Shown: in pieces, positions 25,801 through 40,800 of the stretch
Position numbering within the stretch: the first letter of the stretch is position 1
Layout: each line of letters opens with the position of its first letter
Assembly (NCBI GenBank): GCA_036245525.1
Contig: BTPG01000003.1
Location: 160,379,532-160,443,531 of the forward strand
DNA length: 64,000 bases
DNA from: Semisulcospira habei
Taxonomy: Eukaryota > Mollusca > Gastropoda > Semisulcospiridae
Reading direction: 5' to 3'
Notes under the pieces: model-generated
What the model saw: the letters and a program-made list of their open reading frames with translations, nothing else
Database searches by the model: none
Told to the model about the DNA's origin: nothing
Position numbers and translations under genes: made by a program

Positions 25801-28800
25801 GCTGCACCATCAACTGGCCTGACGGAGGGAAAAAGGAAGATGTAAAGAGGAGGATGTGGGGGTGGGGTTGCTATGTAAGAGACCATACACAACTTGCTGT
25901 AAAAGCCCTCTCCAAGGACAGAGACAATACGAATGAAATCAGCTGACAAATGTGTGCTGGTCTGTGATTCTGGCCATTCAGCCACAAGGCCCAGAATCAC
26001 ATTGGTTATTGGTTATTTGGGTTTAACGCCGAGCAGGCAACCAAGGCCACCTCACGGCAATACTGATGATAAGGATCACGACAGCTTACTGTGTCCGGGT
26101 TATCCTCCTTGTAAACAGAGGCGTACAGAAAGTCCCCCTGCATGCCAAAGTCCACAACATTCCTTAACTTCACATCCCAGCTATCCCCATCCTCCGATCG
26201 GTGCAGCTCGTAAGTCGATGGCTTGTCATCACCTGAGTAACAGATACCAAATTGAGCAACTTTATCAGTCGCTCCAACTCTCTGCCTGCTAAGTAACTTT
26301 TCTGGATTATGTACTCTGCCACTAATTATGTTAACCCATTCAACCCTGATGCACTAGAGCAGGAGATGGATCGACCATGATAATTCAAGGGCAGTGCCAG
26401 ATTAGCTTGGCACCTGTCGGCGCCAAGCTAATCTGGCACTACCCTTGAATTATCATGGTCTATCCATCTCCTGCAACAAGCGCATAGTCGTTAGATGACA
26501 CCTCCAAAACTTGGGAAATACGTGCGTGGGGTTGAATGAGTTAAAAGCTCATTTCAGGATCCAGGTGCATGCCATTTAATAACAACACATTCTGCACTAT
26601 AAATAGCCAAGCACATGCGCTGCAAGTGAACCTTTTCTGGAGGGACCTTGCCACCAACAGTGTGCTACGGGAGTTGTCTCCGGTGGATGGGGCCACCAGC
26701 CATAGGGAAAGAGTTAACCCATATCATTTGGAATACACCAGTGTGTGAAATAAGTTTGACTAAAATAGTTCAAGGGTAGTGCCAGAATACCTTGGCGCCT
26801 CTAGGCGCCACGCTATTCTGGCACCACTTTGAACTAAAGCCATTGGTCTATATCCTTATCTGTAAGTACTATAAGGTAGCTTGCATAATTATGGCAGTAT
26901 ACAAATTTGAAACTTTTAGCCTCAGTATGATATAGTTTAAGAAGAAAAGACAATGATGATTTTTCTGCTGAAATTTTTTAAAAGCCGATATGGTAAATTG
27001 TGGTGCACAAGTTCTACTGTTTGTACTGAGACAGACACTTTAATTCCTTCTCTTGCAGAATAATGATTGTGAAATCTTGAAGTTGTCTTGTGAAGAAACC
27101 TATCTGTCACTTGTATGTTCGTGCTGGTCTTAAATACTCAGGGTCAACTCAGTAGCAGAAAGAAGATCATGGGACCAAAAATGGGTGGTCTGTTTAGACA
27201 GGTGGTCGCCTTGACAGGTTTTGTGAAAATATGACTTTTTTTTTTTTTTTACCTATTTCTATACTTTTTGTGACCCTTGACCTTTCTGAGGGGTTATCCA
27301 AATTAGTATGCATAGAAAGGTCTTACCTAAGGTATCTCTGTACCAAGTTTGGGTTTGAAGTTGAAATGAGTATTGAGGGGAAAAAATATTTGTGTGAAAA
27401 TATGACAAGTTGTGACCTATTTCTGGACCGCCAGTGACCTTGACCTTTGAAAGAGGTCACTGAAATCTGTATGTTTCGACAGGTCTTGCCACAAAGTACC
27501 CTTGGCCCAAATTTGAAGACTGTGGCTTGAATAGTCTCCCGAGAAAATGCCAAAGTTTACCACGGACACAGGACAGACAGACCACTGGCCCATTATACAC
27601 TCACTTTTGCTATAGGGCTCGGGAAGTTCCCTGCATTGCCTAGCAGCGTCAGCGCATCAGCTGCCATCTTTTGAGGATACCATAGTCATGAAATAGTAGC
27701 GAAATAGTGTTTAAAACACGTTTTTCTTCATTTTTCTTCCTCTTTGGAAACCAACAAAAACAGATTCTGGTGAGCAGTTTCCTAAGTGATGGCAAGACTT
27801 GCTGTTATTGCTTATAGTACGTCAGGACTTTCCTGACATTAAAAAAACAGCGATTTCCTTATGAGCGCTTAGTCCTGTATCCTCACAAAATGGCCGCCAC
27901 AGCTTGCATGATGATGTCAGCTTCCCGAACCCTATTGCAGGCGAGCCAAAACTACATTTTATTTTAAAAAATAGCATTTTTCACACATTTTCCAACCTCT
28001 TGTGACCCTTGAACTTTCTGAGGAGTCATCCAAATCAGTATGCACAAAACAGTCTTACCATCAGGTATCTCTGTACGAAGTTTGGGTTCGAGGTTGGAAG
28101 TAGTATTTGAGGAGAAGCAATTTGTGTCAAAACATGGCTATTTCTGACCCCCTTCTGGACCCCCATGACCTTCACCTTTGAGAGGTCACTGAAATTACCA
28201 TGGACAACAGCCGCTGGACAAACACAAGATGGCCCATTACATACTCACTTTTGCTATTGCATGCGAGCCAAAAAGGCACTGAGTGGTGTACCCTGCAGTA
28301 GCAAATTGTTCGCCACTTTCATATTAACCTGAGATAAATAAGCTGTGTGCTCATAGGATAATCTGCAAGTACAAACTGTCCATCCACTATTGGGCTGAAT
28401 GAACTTGTACAGGAAAGAAAAGACAACCTACCAAATAAGAAGGGGAAAATGGGGTGGTCTACATTCTTGTCATACAGGATGTACATCATCATCTCGGTCT
28501 TAGTTTGGAGGTTGACATTCCTGTTACCCCTGCAAACAGAATATTCTTGATTATCATCGCAAATAGAACCTTCTCTTCCTAACAGTGCACACTTAAGTAT
28601 TCTCACATTAGGTTGAAAATCTGAGCATCAGCCACAAATAAATGATGTAAAACAAACAAGCAATGATTTAACCCAATAGCAGGAATCCTGCAGGAATCAT
28701 CACAACAAAAACCACTACTGAGAGCCGGACCAACACTTTCACCCTTAACTCTATGAAGACAAGTCAGCGATATACCCACGACACTGGCTAAACCATTGTT

Positions 28801-31800
28801 GACATGCCAGCGATATATCCACACCGCCTTCAGTGAAGCCTCACTAGCCAATATCTGTATGTGCATTCAAGCGTGTGAGCATGTACTAGGTTATCATATT
28901 TGCACGTATGTTTATTATTTTTATATGTTCTTATGTGTGTTTTAATGTCGAAGCTGAAGGAAAATTTCCATCTCATGGACAATAAAGTGAATTTTATGTA
29001 TGTTGTATGTATGCAAAAACACTATGGTTTAGGGAAAGTAACCTTATAAATTGTTAGAAAGCTCAGGCTAGCAGGATTTCAGAAATTACTTCCCTGTGTT
29101 TGGATTTGCCATCATATATAGTCTAGCAGATTATTCAATTTCTGTGGAGGTAAGTAGTTCGTCAAAAGAGTAACACTGGTTTGCAGGTGCGAAACGAAAG
29201 TACTAATGCCATATGGTTTATGCATAACAACATTTCTCCTTAGGACGGACATTTTTTTAGAAGTGTTTTTCGAGCGATATTTGTTCGCTGCTGGATAAGG
29301 CACAAAACATGTTTTGCACATAACACTGAAAATTTCAACCATACAAGTTACAAGTTTATTCCAGTGATCAAATTAAAACCATGAGCAAGTAAAAATGTAT
29401 ACATAGTAATAAGTAATATTTTTAATGCCGTAAGCATACTCGCATCGCTAGTTTCAAAATGGCGGTCAGCGAGATGCTTTCGAACAAAGTCAATCGATGC
29501 AGGTTTACTTTGCTCCCGGCACATAGAGATTATTTTGTATTTGAACTTTGAAGTACATCCTATCAATGTCATATACGTTATTTTTCCTGGGCTCGAAAGC
29601 AGCCTTTCCCACAGAACTCGGTCTTTTGTGGGAGGAAAGCATATCAAAAGTAAACTCGCTTTGTGCATGTTTTACATTGTGTCTGCCGACCATCTTCAAC
29701 ATTCTGAAGACTTTTTGTTCAGATACAACATGCATGTTGTTCGTCTAAAAAAAAAAACATGCATGTTGCCCAACGGCTCTATGTGTAGGCCTGCTCTTTT
29801 TGATTAGTGAAGATGGGATTTTTATCTGGTCAACAGCATGGTCTTATCCATCTGGTCTTAGGCACAAGCCAGGCAGACTGAAATCCATCTCCGAACCGTT
29901 TCCATCTAAATCACCATGTTCAGCTGAACACCTAAATGTAGGCATTTTATTTTTTTGCAACATATTCAACCAATCCGTCTTCAACAGGATCATCCTAGAG
30001 AGAATGAAGAGCTCCGTTGACCCCCAGCTGAGAGACCAGCAAGCAGGATTCAGGAAGAACCGATCATGTACAGACCAGATCGCCACTTTCCGCATCATCG
30101 TGGAACAGTCTCTGGAGTGGAGCTCCCCGCTGTACGTCAACTTTGTGGATTATGAGAAAGCATTTGACAGCATGGACCGAGAGACTCTGTGGAAACTCCT
30201 ACGACACTACGGTGTACCCACAAAGCTCGTCCGCCTGATCAAGAGCAGCTATGATGGTATGACATGTCGCGTGATCCACGAAGGGCAGTTCACCAGGGAG
30301 CTCCAGGTCAGAACCGGTGTCAGGCAGGGGTGGCTGCTGTCTCCGTTCCTCTTCCTACTGGCCATAGACTGGGTCATGAAGATGACCACAGAGCACAAAC
30401 GAAGTGGAATACAGTGGACACTGTGGACACAGCTTGACGACCTCGATTTTGCAGACGACTTGGCATTACTGTCCCACACTCATCAACAAATGTAGGACAA
30501 GACCACGAGGCTTGCTGACATCTCGTCCCAAGTGGGCCTCACCATTCACAAACAGAAAACAAAGACAATGAGGCTGAACACAACCAGGGAAGAACCAATC
30601 TTGCTTGCTGGCACCCCGTTGGAGGAGGTGGAGTCCTTTACCTATCTCGGGAGCATCATAGACAAAAAAGGCGGCACTGATGCAGATGTCAGAGCACGAA
30701 TCGGTAAAGCCAGAGCAGCCTTTCTCCAGTTAAAAAAAGTGTGGAGTTCCAGAGAGCTGTCACAACACACCAAAGTCCGGATTTTCAACTCCAATGTAAA
30801 AGCAGTTCTCCTATATGGAGCAGAGACTTGGAGATTGACAAAAACCAAAGTCAACCGAGTACAGACCTTCATGAACAGTTGCCTTAGAAGAATTTTGAAA
30901 CTCCACTGGCCAGAGAAGATCAGCAACGTCAGACTCTGGGACAGAACAGAGCAGATAACAGCAGAGAATGAAATTGGGCGAAGAAGATGGGGATGGATCG
31001 GTCACAGCCTGAGAAAGCCAGCTTCCAGTATCACTAGGCAGGCATTGTCATGGAACCCCCAGGGAAAGAGGAAAAGAGGTAGGCCGAGAAACTCATGGCG
31101 TCGAGACCTCCAAGCAGACATCAAGAGACTGGGAACCACCTGGGGTAGAATCGAAGGAGAAGCACAGGACAGGAGTTGCTGGAGGTCTCTCGTCGACAGC
31201 CTATACCCGGGTAGGGGTGACAGGCGTAAGTAAGTAAGTAATTCAACCAATCCGCACTCAAGTACTAACAAGAACTCTTATGATCAAGCTTTATCAGGAC
31301 TGCATGAGACACAATACAGATAGTAGCCCTCTCCATTATATTACGTTTTATTTATTTATTTATTATTGATTCCTTTATGTATTCACTGACATCTTTATTT
31401 ATTATTAATCCTTTTAATTATGGAAGGAAGGAATTCCTTGATGCACATGATCACTGTGGTATGGTGGCGGCCACCAAGGAGAGGAAAGGAATATATTTTT
31501 CAATATACATACTTCTGTGCATGTTCATAATGTATCCTTTACATATGTCCAAAGTATCTCTTACTTATTGTATTTATTTATTTATTATTTAAATTTATTA
31601 TTCATTTAATTATTTTTGTTTGTTTGTGATGTAGGTTTGTACATACACATCAGCATACAAGATGAGAACATATGTACACATATATGGTAATAGGTGCCAT
31701 ACCACCCACTCCCAACCCCACTCCACATACACACAAAAAAACACAGAACACCCATCAAAAGACATGCACATCTGTGCATGTTCACAATCTATTCTTTACT

Positions 31801-34800
31801 TGACATTCATATGTCCCAGGTATCTTTGACTTACTTTATTTTATTTATTTATTTAAATTTATTATTATGGTTGTTTGTTTTTTTTGTTGTTGTTTTTGTA
31901 AAGTGGGTTTTGTATATACACATCAGCATACAACAAGAAAATATATATACTAGTATTAGTGGTGCTACCAGTAAATTCTGGAGGCGGCTTCTAGTACATG
32001 CGTTGTGCTTGCAATTTCTGGTTACGCCGTTACTTGAACAGCCCCCCTTGGGGCAAAACCAGTCGTAGGCGGCAAAAACTTAAATTAACTGAGCAGGTCC
32101 AATATCTGTTTGGGAATATTTTCTAGCATCCCTCCTTAGGGGGAGGTCTGGATATTCTCCAGTGGATGGCGGGGCGCCAGGGGGTAGTCCCTACTGCTTT
32201 ATGTAGTAGGTGTTCAGTGGAAGGCTCAAAATGATAGAGAAGGAATGCCACTACCCCCTTAGAACTAGTGAGTGATGCAGTCACAAAAAGGACAGCTGAT
32301 GTCCTGATGACACAATGCAAGCTTACCAGCCTGGAATTCCATGGCATTAGCAAGAGATGCAAACATCCATGATGCAATGAAGAAGGACATCACCCTTCCA
32401 GAACTGAAGATGGCCATCAAACAGCTGAAGAAGAAAAAATCTCCAGGTCCAGACAGCATCTCAAACGAGATGTTACAACACCTTGGCAACACTGCCTTAA
32501 CCAAGCTACTGGACATCTTTATCCACAGCTGGAGAGGAGGACAGGTACCCCAGTGGTGGAAGGAAGCCAGGATGATCCCAATTTTGAAGAAAGGGAAAAA
32601 TAAGTCCAAAGCCCTGAGTTATCGCCCCATCAGCCTGACAAGTTGGGTGTGCAAGACCATGGAGCGCATCATCAACAAGCGCCTGCAGTGGAACCTGGAC
32701 TCCAAGAGCATTATCGTGCCAGAGCAAGCCGGCTTCAGAAGCCACAAGAGTACAGAAGACCAGACAACACACCTTGCACAGGTCATAGAAGATGCCTTTC
32801 ATGATCAGAAGGTGACATTAGCTGCCTTCATTGACCTACAGAAGGCTTTCGACAAGGTGTGGAAGGATGGTCTCCTTGTGAAACTCCTTCGCAGTGGCAT
32901 CCAAGGGAACATGTATTGGTGGACCAAGTCATACCTGCACAATCGCAGAGCCCGTGTGATAGTGGATGGGTACTGTGGCCAAAAAGTGCTGCTGCGTCAG
33001 GGGGTGCCACAGGGGGGAGTCCTGTCACCGACCCTGTTCATACTCTTCATCAATGACCTTGTGCCAGAGCTACCAAAAGGAGTCCACGCAGCCCTGTACG
33101 CAGATGACCTGGTACTCTGGTGCACAGAAGAGTATGCAACAACTGCTACATACAGGATGCAGCTAGCCCTGGACAGGCCGACAGACCGGACCAACAACTG
33201 GTGTGTGACCATCAACACAGAAAAATCATCAGCCACACTCTTCTCTCTCTCCAACAAAGCAAAGGCTGGCAACCTACCACTGGGCAACACCCCACGGCGG
33301 TATGACAAGAGGCTGACGTGGAAGCCGCACATTTGGAACGCAGAAACGAAAGCTAGAAGAAAGCTGAACATCATGAGGAAGCTGGCTGGAACACGATGGG
33401 GAGCCAATGAAAAGATCCTCAAAAATGTATATCAAGGCACAGTGAGACCACACCTTGAGTACGGATCCAATGCATGGTTGACGGCAGCCCAGTCACACTA
33501 GCAGACCATTGACAGAGTTCAGAACCAGGCACTGCGTATCATCACCGGCGCAATGAGACCCATACCAATTGAAAAGATGGAAGAGACAACAGGCATCCCA
33601 CCCCTGCGCATGAGAAGAGATTGCAAAGCCTTGATACAGTCCACAAAGGTTAAGTCTTCCAAAGACCATACTATGAATGCCAGGATGAAACTGCCAACCT
33701 CAGGGAGACTGAAAAGATCAAGCTTTGTGAAGGAGACGAGCGCTCTGCAGAGAAAACACCAGGCAAAGCTCCCTGCGCAGGTAGAGGCTCTGAATCCTGC
33801 TAGTGACCTTCCACCCTGGGAAATTAAGCCAGAAAACATCACCATCTCTTCCACAGTACCCTACATCACCACCAAAGATGAGCACTGTGAGCAAGAAAGC
33901 CCTGACACTGGCCATGCTTGAAGAAAAGTATCCCCAGGAAGCATGGATACGGGCATACACCGATGGATCAGCCACAGATGCAGTTCAGAATGGAGGGGCT
34001 GGGGTGTACATTCAGTACCCAAATGGAAAATGGCAGGCAGAGGCAGTATCAACAGGCCTTCACTGCACAAATTACAGAGCTGAGGTGGAAGCCCTGGTCC
34101 AAGCTGCAAACACCCTTAGTGGCACTGCAGACCCTGATGCCCAGATTGTCTTCCTGACTGATGCCATGTCTGTCCTTGAGGCAGCAACAGCAAGCAAACT
34201 GCCACGTCTACAAGAGGCACTGCAAAACATCAAGTGCACCAGACTGGTGCTGCAGTGGATCCCTTCACACTGTGGCATCTACGGCAATGAAGAAGCTGAC
34301 AGAATGGCAAAAGTGGGTGCAGAGAAAGAACAAGATGAAAATGGAGTCAGCTTCACAGAGATGAAGACCATCATTAAGTCTGTGTACAGACCACCACAAC
34401 GGCCCCTAGACAGTTACCATCAGCTGTCCAGACAAGAGCAGGTGGCCTGTATTTTAGCTCCCCACCTACAAATTTCATGTATAGAGTTAATCACACTGCA
34501 CATGCAGCCATCAGTTCTGTGAAAAGTACTGTTGGCCTCATGCACAGGGGCACCAAAACTTAGATTGATTGATTGTACATTGCTTAACGTCCCGACAGAA
34601 ACAAGGCTTTCTCAGGACGTGCCTGCACTGCTTGTGAAAAAAAAAATAAACAGAACATTGAATGTATGTCGCCAGCCGGTCAAATACATTAAATAAACCT
34701 AACACATGGGGCTAAATAAAGCTAAGACCATTTAGCAACACACATCCAATATCAAGAGCTACAGGCAGTGCAGACAGTAGGGAGAGTTTTAAAATGGCAA

Positions 34801-37800
34801 ATACAGGTGAATGGATAAAGGATAGACAGAAACCCATGCCCCAGAATAGAGAGATAAACCCACCCTGTGGGGCTGACCAGGGTGACCCTGGGAACTAAAA
34901 AATACCTAACCCCACCCAAGTCCCCCTGGGCAGACCTGGGTGGGGCACCAAAACTTAGAGATGAGGCTGCACCTGATAACAATAACAGAACTAATATGTA
35001 TATGCAGCCACTAGTTCTGTAAACAGCACCTTTGTAAACAGTACAAGTGGCCAAATGCACACAGACATCATGGATGATAACTTCAAACAACAGGCTGCCC
35101 AATACATAATCCCAATATATATGAGTGTCAGTGCTAATGCCAGCTGCTAAGAATCCTTGCAACGAACTTCAAATGTCAATATGCAGACAAACTGCAAATT
35201 ACACAGCAGCAAAATACAGTTCCTCTTTTGTGCAGCTAGGCTACTACTAGCGAGATAGGGTTTAATTTTAAACAAAGCATTGCATTAACTCTTTGATGCA
35301 CTTACTTACTTACGCCTGTCACCCCTACCCGGGTATAGGCCATCGACGAGAGACCTCTAGCAACTCCTGTCCTGTGCTTCTCCTTCGATTCTACTCCATG
35401 TGGTTCCCAGTCTCTTGATGTCTGCTTGGAGGTCTCGACGCCAGGAGTTTCTCGGCCTACCTCTTTTCCTCTTTCCCTGGGGGTTCCATGACAATGCCTG
35501 CCTAGCGATACTGGAAGCTGGCTTTCTCAGACTGTGACCGATCCATCCCCATCTTCTTCGCCCAATTTCATTCTCTGCTGTTATCTGTTCTGTTCTCTCC
35601 CAGAGTCTGACGTTGCTGATCTTCTCTGGCCAGTGGATTTTCAAAATTCTTCTAAGGCAACTGTTCATGAAGGTCTGTGTTGACTGTGGTTTTTGTCAAT
35701 CTTCAAGTCTCTGCTCCATACAAGAGAACTGCTTTTACATTGGAGTTGAAAATCCGGACTTTGGTGTGTTGTGACAGCTCTCTGGAGCTCCACACTTTTT
35801 TCAACTGGAGAAAGGCTGCTCTGGCTTTACCGATTCGTGCTCTGACATCTGCATCAGTGCCGCCTTTTTTGTCTATGATGCTCCCGAGATAGGTGAAGGA
35901 CTCCACCTCCTCCAACGGGGTGCTAGCAAGCAAGACTGGTTCTTCCCTGGTTGCGTTCAGCCTCATTGTCTTTGTTTTCTGTTTGTGAATGGAGAGGCCC
36001 ACTTGGGATGAGATGTCAGCAAGCCTTGTGGTCTTGTCCTGCATTTGTTGATGAGTGTGGGACAGTAATGCCAAGTCGTCTGCAAAATCGAGGTCGTCAA
36101 GCTGTGTCCACAGTGTCCACTGTATTCCACTTCGTCTGTGCTCTGTGGTCATCTTCATGACCCAGTCTATGGCCAGTAGGAAGAGGAACGGAGACAGCAG
36201 ACACCCCTGCCTGACACCGGTTCTGACCTGGAGCTCCCTGGTGAACTGCCCTTCGTGGATCACGCGACATGTCATGCCATCGTAGCTGCTCTTGATCAGG
36301 CGGACGAGCTTTGTGGGTACACCGTAGTGTCGTAGGAGTTTCTACAGAGTCTCTCGGTCCACACTGTCAAATGCTTTCTCATAATCCACAAAATTGACAT
36401 ACAGCGGGGAGCTCCACTCCAGAGACTGTTCCACGATGATGCGGAGAGTGGCGATCTGGTCTGTACATGATCGGTTCTTCCTGAATCCTGCTTGCTGGTC
36501 TCTCAGCTGGGGGTCAACGGAGCTCTTCATTCTCTCCAGGATGATCCTGTTGAAGACCTTTCCTGGTACTGACAGCAAGGGGATTCCTCTGTAGTTGGAA
36601 CACTTGCTGAGGTCGCCTTTCTTGGGAAGCTTGATTAGGTACCCCTCCTTCCAGTCAGCCGGCATCACCTCCTCTTCCCAGATCTTTCCAAACAGTGGGT
36701 ACAGCATCTCCACTGTTGTCTCCAGGTCTGCTTTCAGAGACTCCGCTGGGATGCCATCTGGGCCTGCTGCTTTGCCGTTCTTCAAGAATGCCACTGCTCT
36801 TCTGATCTCTTCCCGGCTGGGTCTGTCACAGCTGATGGGTAGGTCGGTCTCTGCCGGCTGGATGTCTGGGGGGTCGGGTGGGCTAGGTCTGTTCAGTAAC
36901 TCTTCAAAATACTCGGCCCATCTGTCGAGTTGGTCTGCTCTGTCTGCAATAGGCTTGCCTTCTTTGTCTTTTACTGGTCTTTCTGTATGGCCATACTTGC
37001 CTGACAATCTTCTGGTAATGTCGTAGAGCTGTTTCATGTTGCCGCTGCCTGCTGCCTTTTCTGCCTCTGCTGCCAGGCTGTCTGTGTAGGCCCTCTTGTC
37101 TGCCCTGATACTACTCTTCACCTCGCGGTTGGCTTCCGAGTATTCCCCCTGTGCCCTTACTTTGGCTGCTCTCGTTCGACTGTTGTTGACAACTGCTTTC
37201 TTCTGCTTCCTCACTTTTATCTTCTTCAAGGTCTGTGCCGACAGCCAGTCCTTGTGATGGTGTTTCCTGAACCCTACAGTGTCTTTGCAGGTTGAGTTCA
37301 GCGCCTCTCTAACTGCCTTCCACTGCTGCTCTGTGGTGACCGCCTCCTCTTCATTTACTAGCTCCTGTAGCGCTTGAAACCGGTTGGACAGCACCAGTTT
37401 GAACTCTTCTCTAACTCCAGTTTCTCTCAGGAGGCCTACATTATAGCGCTGTCTTCTTGTTGTCTCTGTGCGGCTTTTCTTTAGCTTGAGCTTCATTCTT
37501 AAGGTAAGCAGATGGTGGTCGGAGGCGACATCTGCTCCCCTCCTCACTCGAACATCTTTAAGGGATCTTCTAAATTTCTTGCTAATGCAGATATGGTCTA
37601 TTTGGTTCTCTGTTGTATGGTCAGGTGAGACCCAAGTTGCTTTGTGTATTCTTCTGTGTGGGAAGATGCTGCCTCCAATGACAAGTCGGTTTAGAGCACA
37701 AAAGTCTACAAACCTCTCCCCGTTCTCACTCATCTCCGAGCCTAGTCCCTGTCTCCCCATCACCTCTTCGTATCCGGTGTTGTCCTCCCCTATTTTGGCA

Positions 37801-40800
37801 TTAAAACCGCCCATGACGATGGTGATGTCTCGCTCCGCACATTTGTCCACGGCACTCTGGAGTCGGTCGTAGAACTCTTCCTCGTCACTGTCATTAGTGG
37901 GCGCATAACACTGGATGACGTTCAGCTTGAGCTTTTTCTTGGTTCTAAAGGCTGCTGTGATAATTCTTGGCCCAAGAGGTTCCCAGCCCATCAGCGCTCT
38001 CTGTGCCTCTTTGACGCACACCGTGGAATAAATTTGCCTCTTACAAGCGCACGCCAGCGCACCCCCTAAGCGCACGCAAAGCTAAAACACTAAAAATTCC
38101 ATTTCCCAATACTGCCTTCTGGACCCTTCCAGCTATAAAATACTTCTTCTACTAAAGCTGAACTGGTTCCATTCACCTTCCTCTGAACATACATGAAAGG
38201 CACAGAGCTACATAGGGGACATTAGCATACTAAATACTAGGAACACTTAGTTCTCCATTCCCCAAGTATCACTCATCACCATCCCAGCCAGCAGGGACAG
38301 TGTCTGTGACCTCAGGTTATCTCGCCTGTCAAGGTTTATAAACAACTCCCCACTCACACACTAGTGACACTGGTTTTGTGGGAAAAATACAAGAAATAAT
38401 ATGAGAAAGGGGATGTGTGGCACTGGGCGAATTTATTCGCCTGCGTGCGCTCATTAGAAGGCTATAAAATTTGACGGCGTGCACGGTCACTGTAGGAATC
38501 ACCTTGACAGAAAGCGCTACCATTAACTCCTTCCCTGCCACTGTACATACATAATTGTTTCTGAAATGACCAAATGCCCAAAACCGTCCAAAAAACATGG
38601 ATACAGCAAGAGGCAAAGATCCACATGAGCCCCCGCAGTTGGGGGGGCTCATGAGGATCTGTCTCTTGCAGTTTTTTCTCGGCTGTGAAGGGGTTCAACT
38701 ATGTCAATTCCAAAACACAGAAACTCACACACACACACGCCCATAGAGATCATGCCTGACTCCTGTTATGCAAATTAAATCATGAGTGTTCAGCTGGACT
38801 GACAAAATGTAAGCTTCAGGGAGCATATTATCAGTTCAACTGAGCATGAGTTATTTATTTTATGTAATGGGAGGTCAGGTCATAATTTAAATCATTTAGA
38901 CAATAACTTTTGAAAGTGTTTTTACCATGAATCCATATATGTTTCCCTTAAAACAAAAAAAAAGGTGGTGCCACATTCGTGAGTAGCTGCTAACAGTAAC
39001 AGTACTGACCATTATGTGGCATTGCACCAAAATGGTCAGCAGTTATACTGATAGCACAACCCACTTCACTACATGTAAACTGAGACATCCCTGCAACACA
39101 TGGTCGAGAAAAACATGCAAGATGTATAAAGACACAATCTCTGCACACACGCACATAAGCGCACAAAACTAACGCATGCATATGGCCCATACCTACAGCA
39201 CTTACCAATGTGCGGAGCGGACCATGTCATTTCGAACCAATTTAAAATTGTTGAAATTGTCTGTGGTCTTGAAAAGCTGGAAACGACAACAAAAGGAGAA
39301 CAACGCATGTATCACACACATAAATTACTGTCAAACTATCTCTGAAACTTGTGCACAATGTCTTACAGACTTATACTCTTTACAGGGGGAGGGCAAAGTC
39401 TCTTACAAAGTTACAGGCCATCATATGCAAATAAATACTTGGTTTTCAAGAATAAACCACACTTCTGGTAGCCATATGGCAAGTTATAATGCATCAGATT
39501 TCACCTAATCAGCAGCACTTTGTTTAGTAGCAAACACAATTTGAGAAGGGGGCATATTCAACAACTTTTTGTAGCGTCTTCTGTAATTTAGACATGAACT
39601 TTGCAATTGTAACTTTTCTTTAAGTATATTAATGTTCAATTTTCAAATGGGGAAATTTCCATCGAAAACATTTTTAAGCTATGGATCTCTCTCTTTCAGT
39701 AAGCCAATTTTCACGCATGCTTACAAGTACCAAAACAGCAAAAAGTCTGATTGATGTCCATTCCCTGACTGCCAAAAACAGTCAATATGATAGAACTGCA
39801 AAAGACAGATCCTCATAAGCCCCTGCACCTGAGCGGGCTCATGAGAATCTATCCTCTTGCTAACACCACTCTGAATTCATGTTCTTTGGATGGATGGGTC
39901 TCTTTGGTGTCAAATTAACATCAAGTTGTAATTTCAGAAACACAGTTCGCAACAACTGGCAGCAAAGGAATTAACTCATTCAGCCTGGCGCACATATTTC
40001 CCAAATTTTGGAGGCATCATCTAATGACTATGCACCTGTTGCAAGAGATGGATCAACCATGATAATTCAAGGGCAGTTGCCAAATTAGCTTGGCGCCGAC
40101 AGGCACCAAACTAATCTGGCACTACCCTTGAATTATCATGGTCAACCCATCTCCTGCTGCACTGAAGTGCGTCAGGGCTGAATGGGTTAATGGTTACCTC
40201 TCTCTTGGAGGAGATGACCATGACGTGGTCTTTGAAATATGGATCACTGTGGAAGATCAGTTCCTCCTCAATCACTGTTCCTTGTGGCAGATCCACCCTC
40301 TTCCACGTATCTCCCCCGTCCTCCGACTTGTAAAGGAAGTTTTCATAGCTCACCAGGTACACCTGTGCGACGAACACATTTTCAGAGTTCAGTCAGGTTC
40401 TCCGTGCAAGAATAAGATTAGTCCATGGATCCGCAAGAGGCACAAATTATATTTCAGTTGAGTTTGGCCTTGGGTGCAGGAGTGAGATTATTCCAAATGC
40501 GAGAGACATAGATTCTTATGAGCCCCAGCAGTAACCTGGGCTCATGAGTGTCTATGCATCATGCTGATCTCATTTAGTGATTTACACCCATGCCCAGCCT
40601 CAGAATGAGGGGAAGGGGTATGGAGGCTCTGTGAACCAAGTTAAAAGAAAGATGTTGGAAAAAATATTAAGAAAAGTAATAACTTTAAACTGGGTGTGCG
40701 TCTGCGGTGACTGTACAAACCAATTACATTGATTGCCCGGGCATAACTGCATTTGTCACTCACAGACAGGTTAATGAAGACACCCGACTGTGATATAGCC

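Noticed and set aside
28346..28420. Exon-like minus-strand stretch reading SFSPIVDGQFVLADYP, resembling a sortilin strand
   Set aside because: Its phases do not fit the neighbouring exons and the intron before it would be about 24 bp. Exon G at 26090-26232 supplies the true matching strand in frame.
29348..29807. Overlapping ORFs of about 100 residues on both strands
   Set aside because: No motif, no neighbouring exon structure, and mirrored open frames on both strands suggest chance.
34565..34943. Coding gene in the AATC-tailed repeat (ORF with YLSILGHGFLS)
   Set aside because: The same unit occurs five times as a non-coding insertion with target duplications; the open frame is not kept in all copies.
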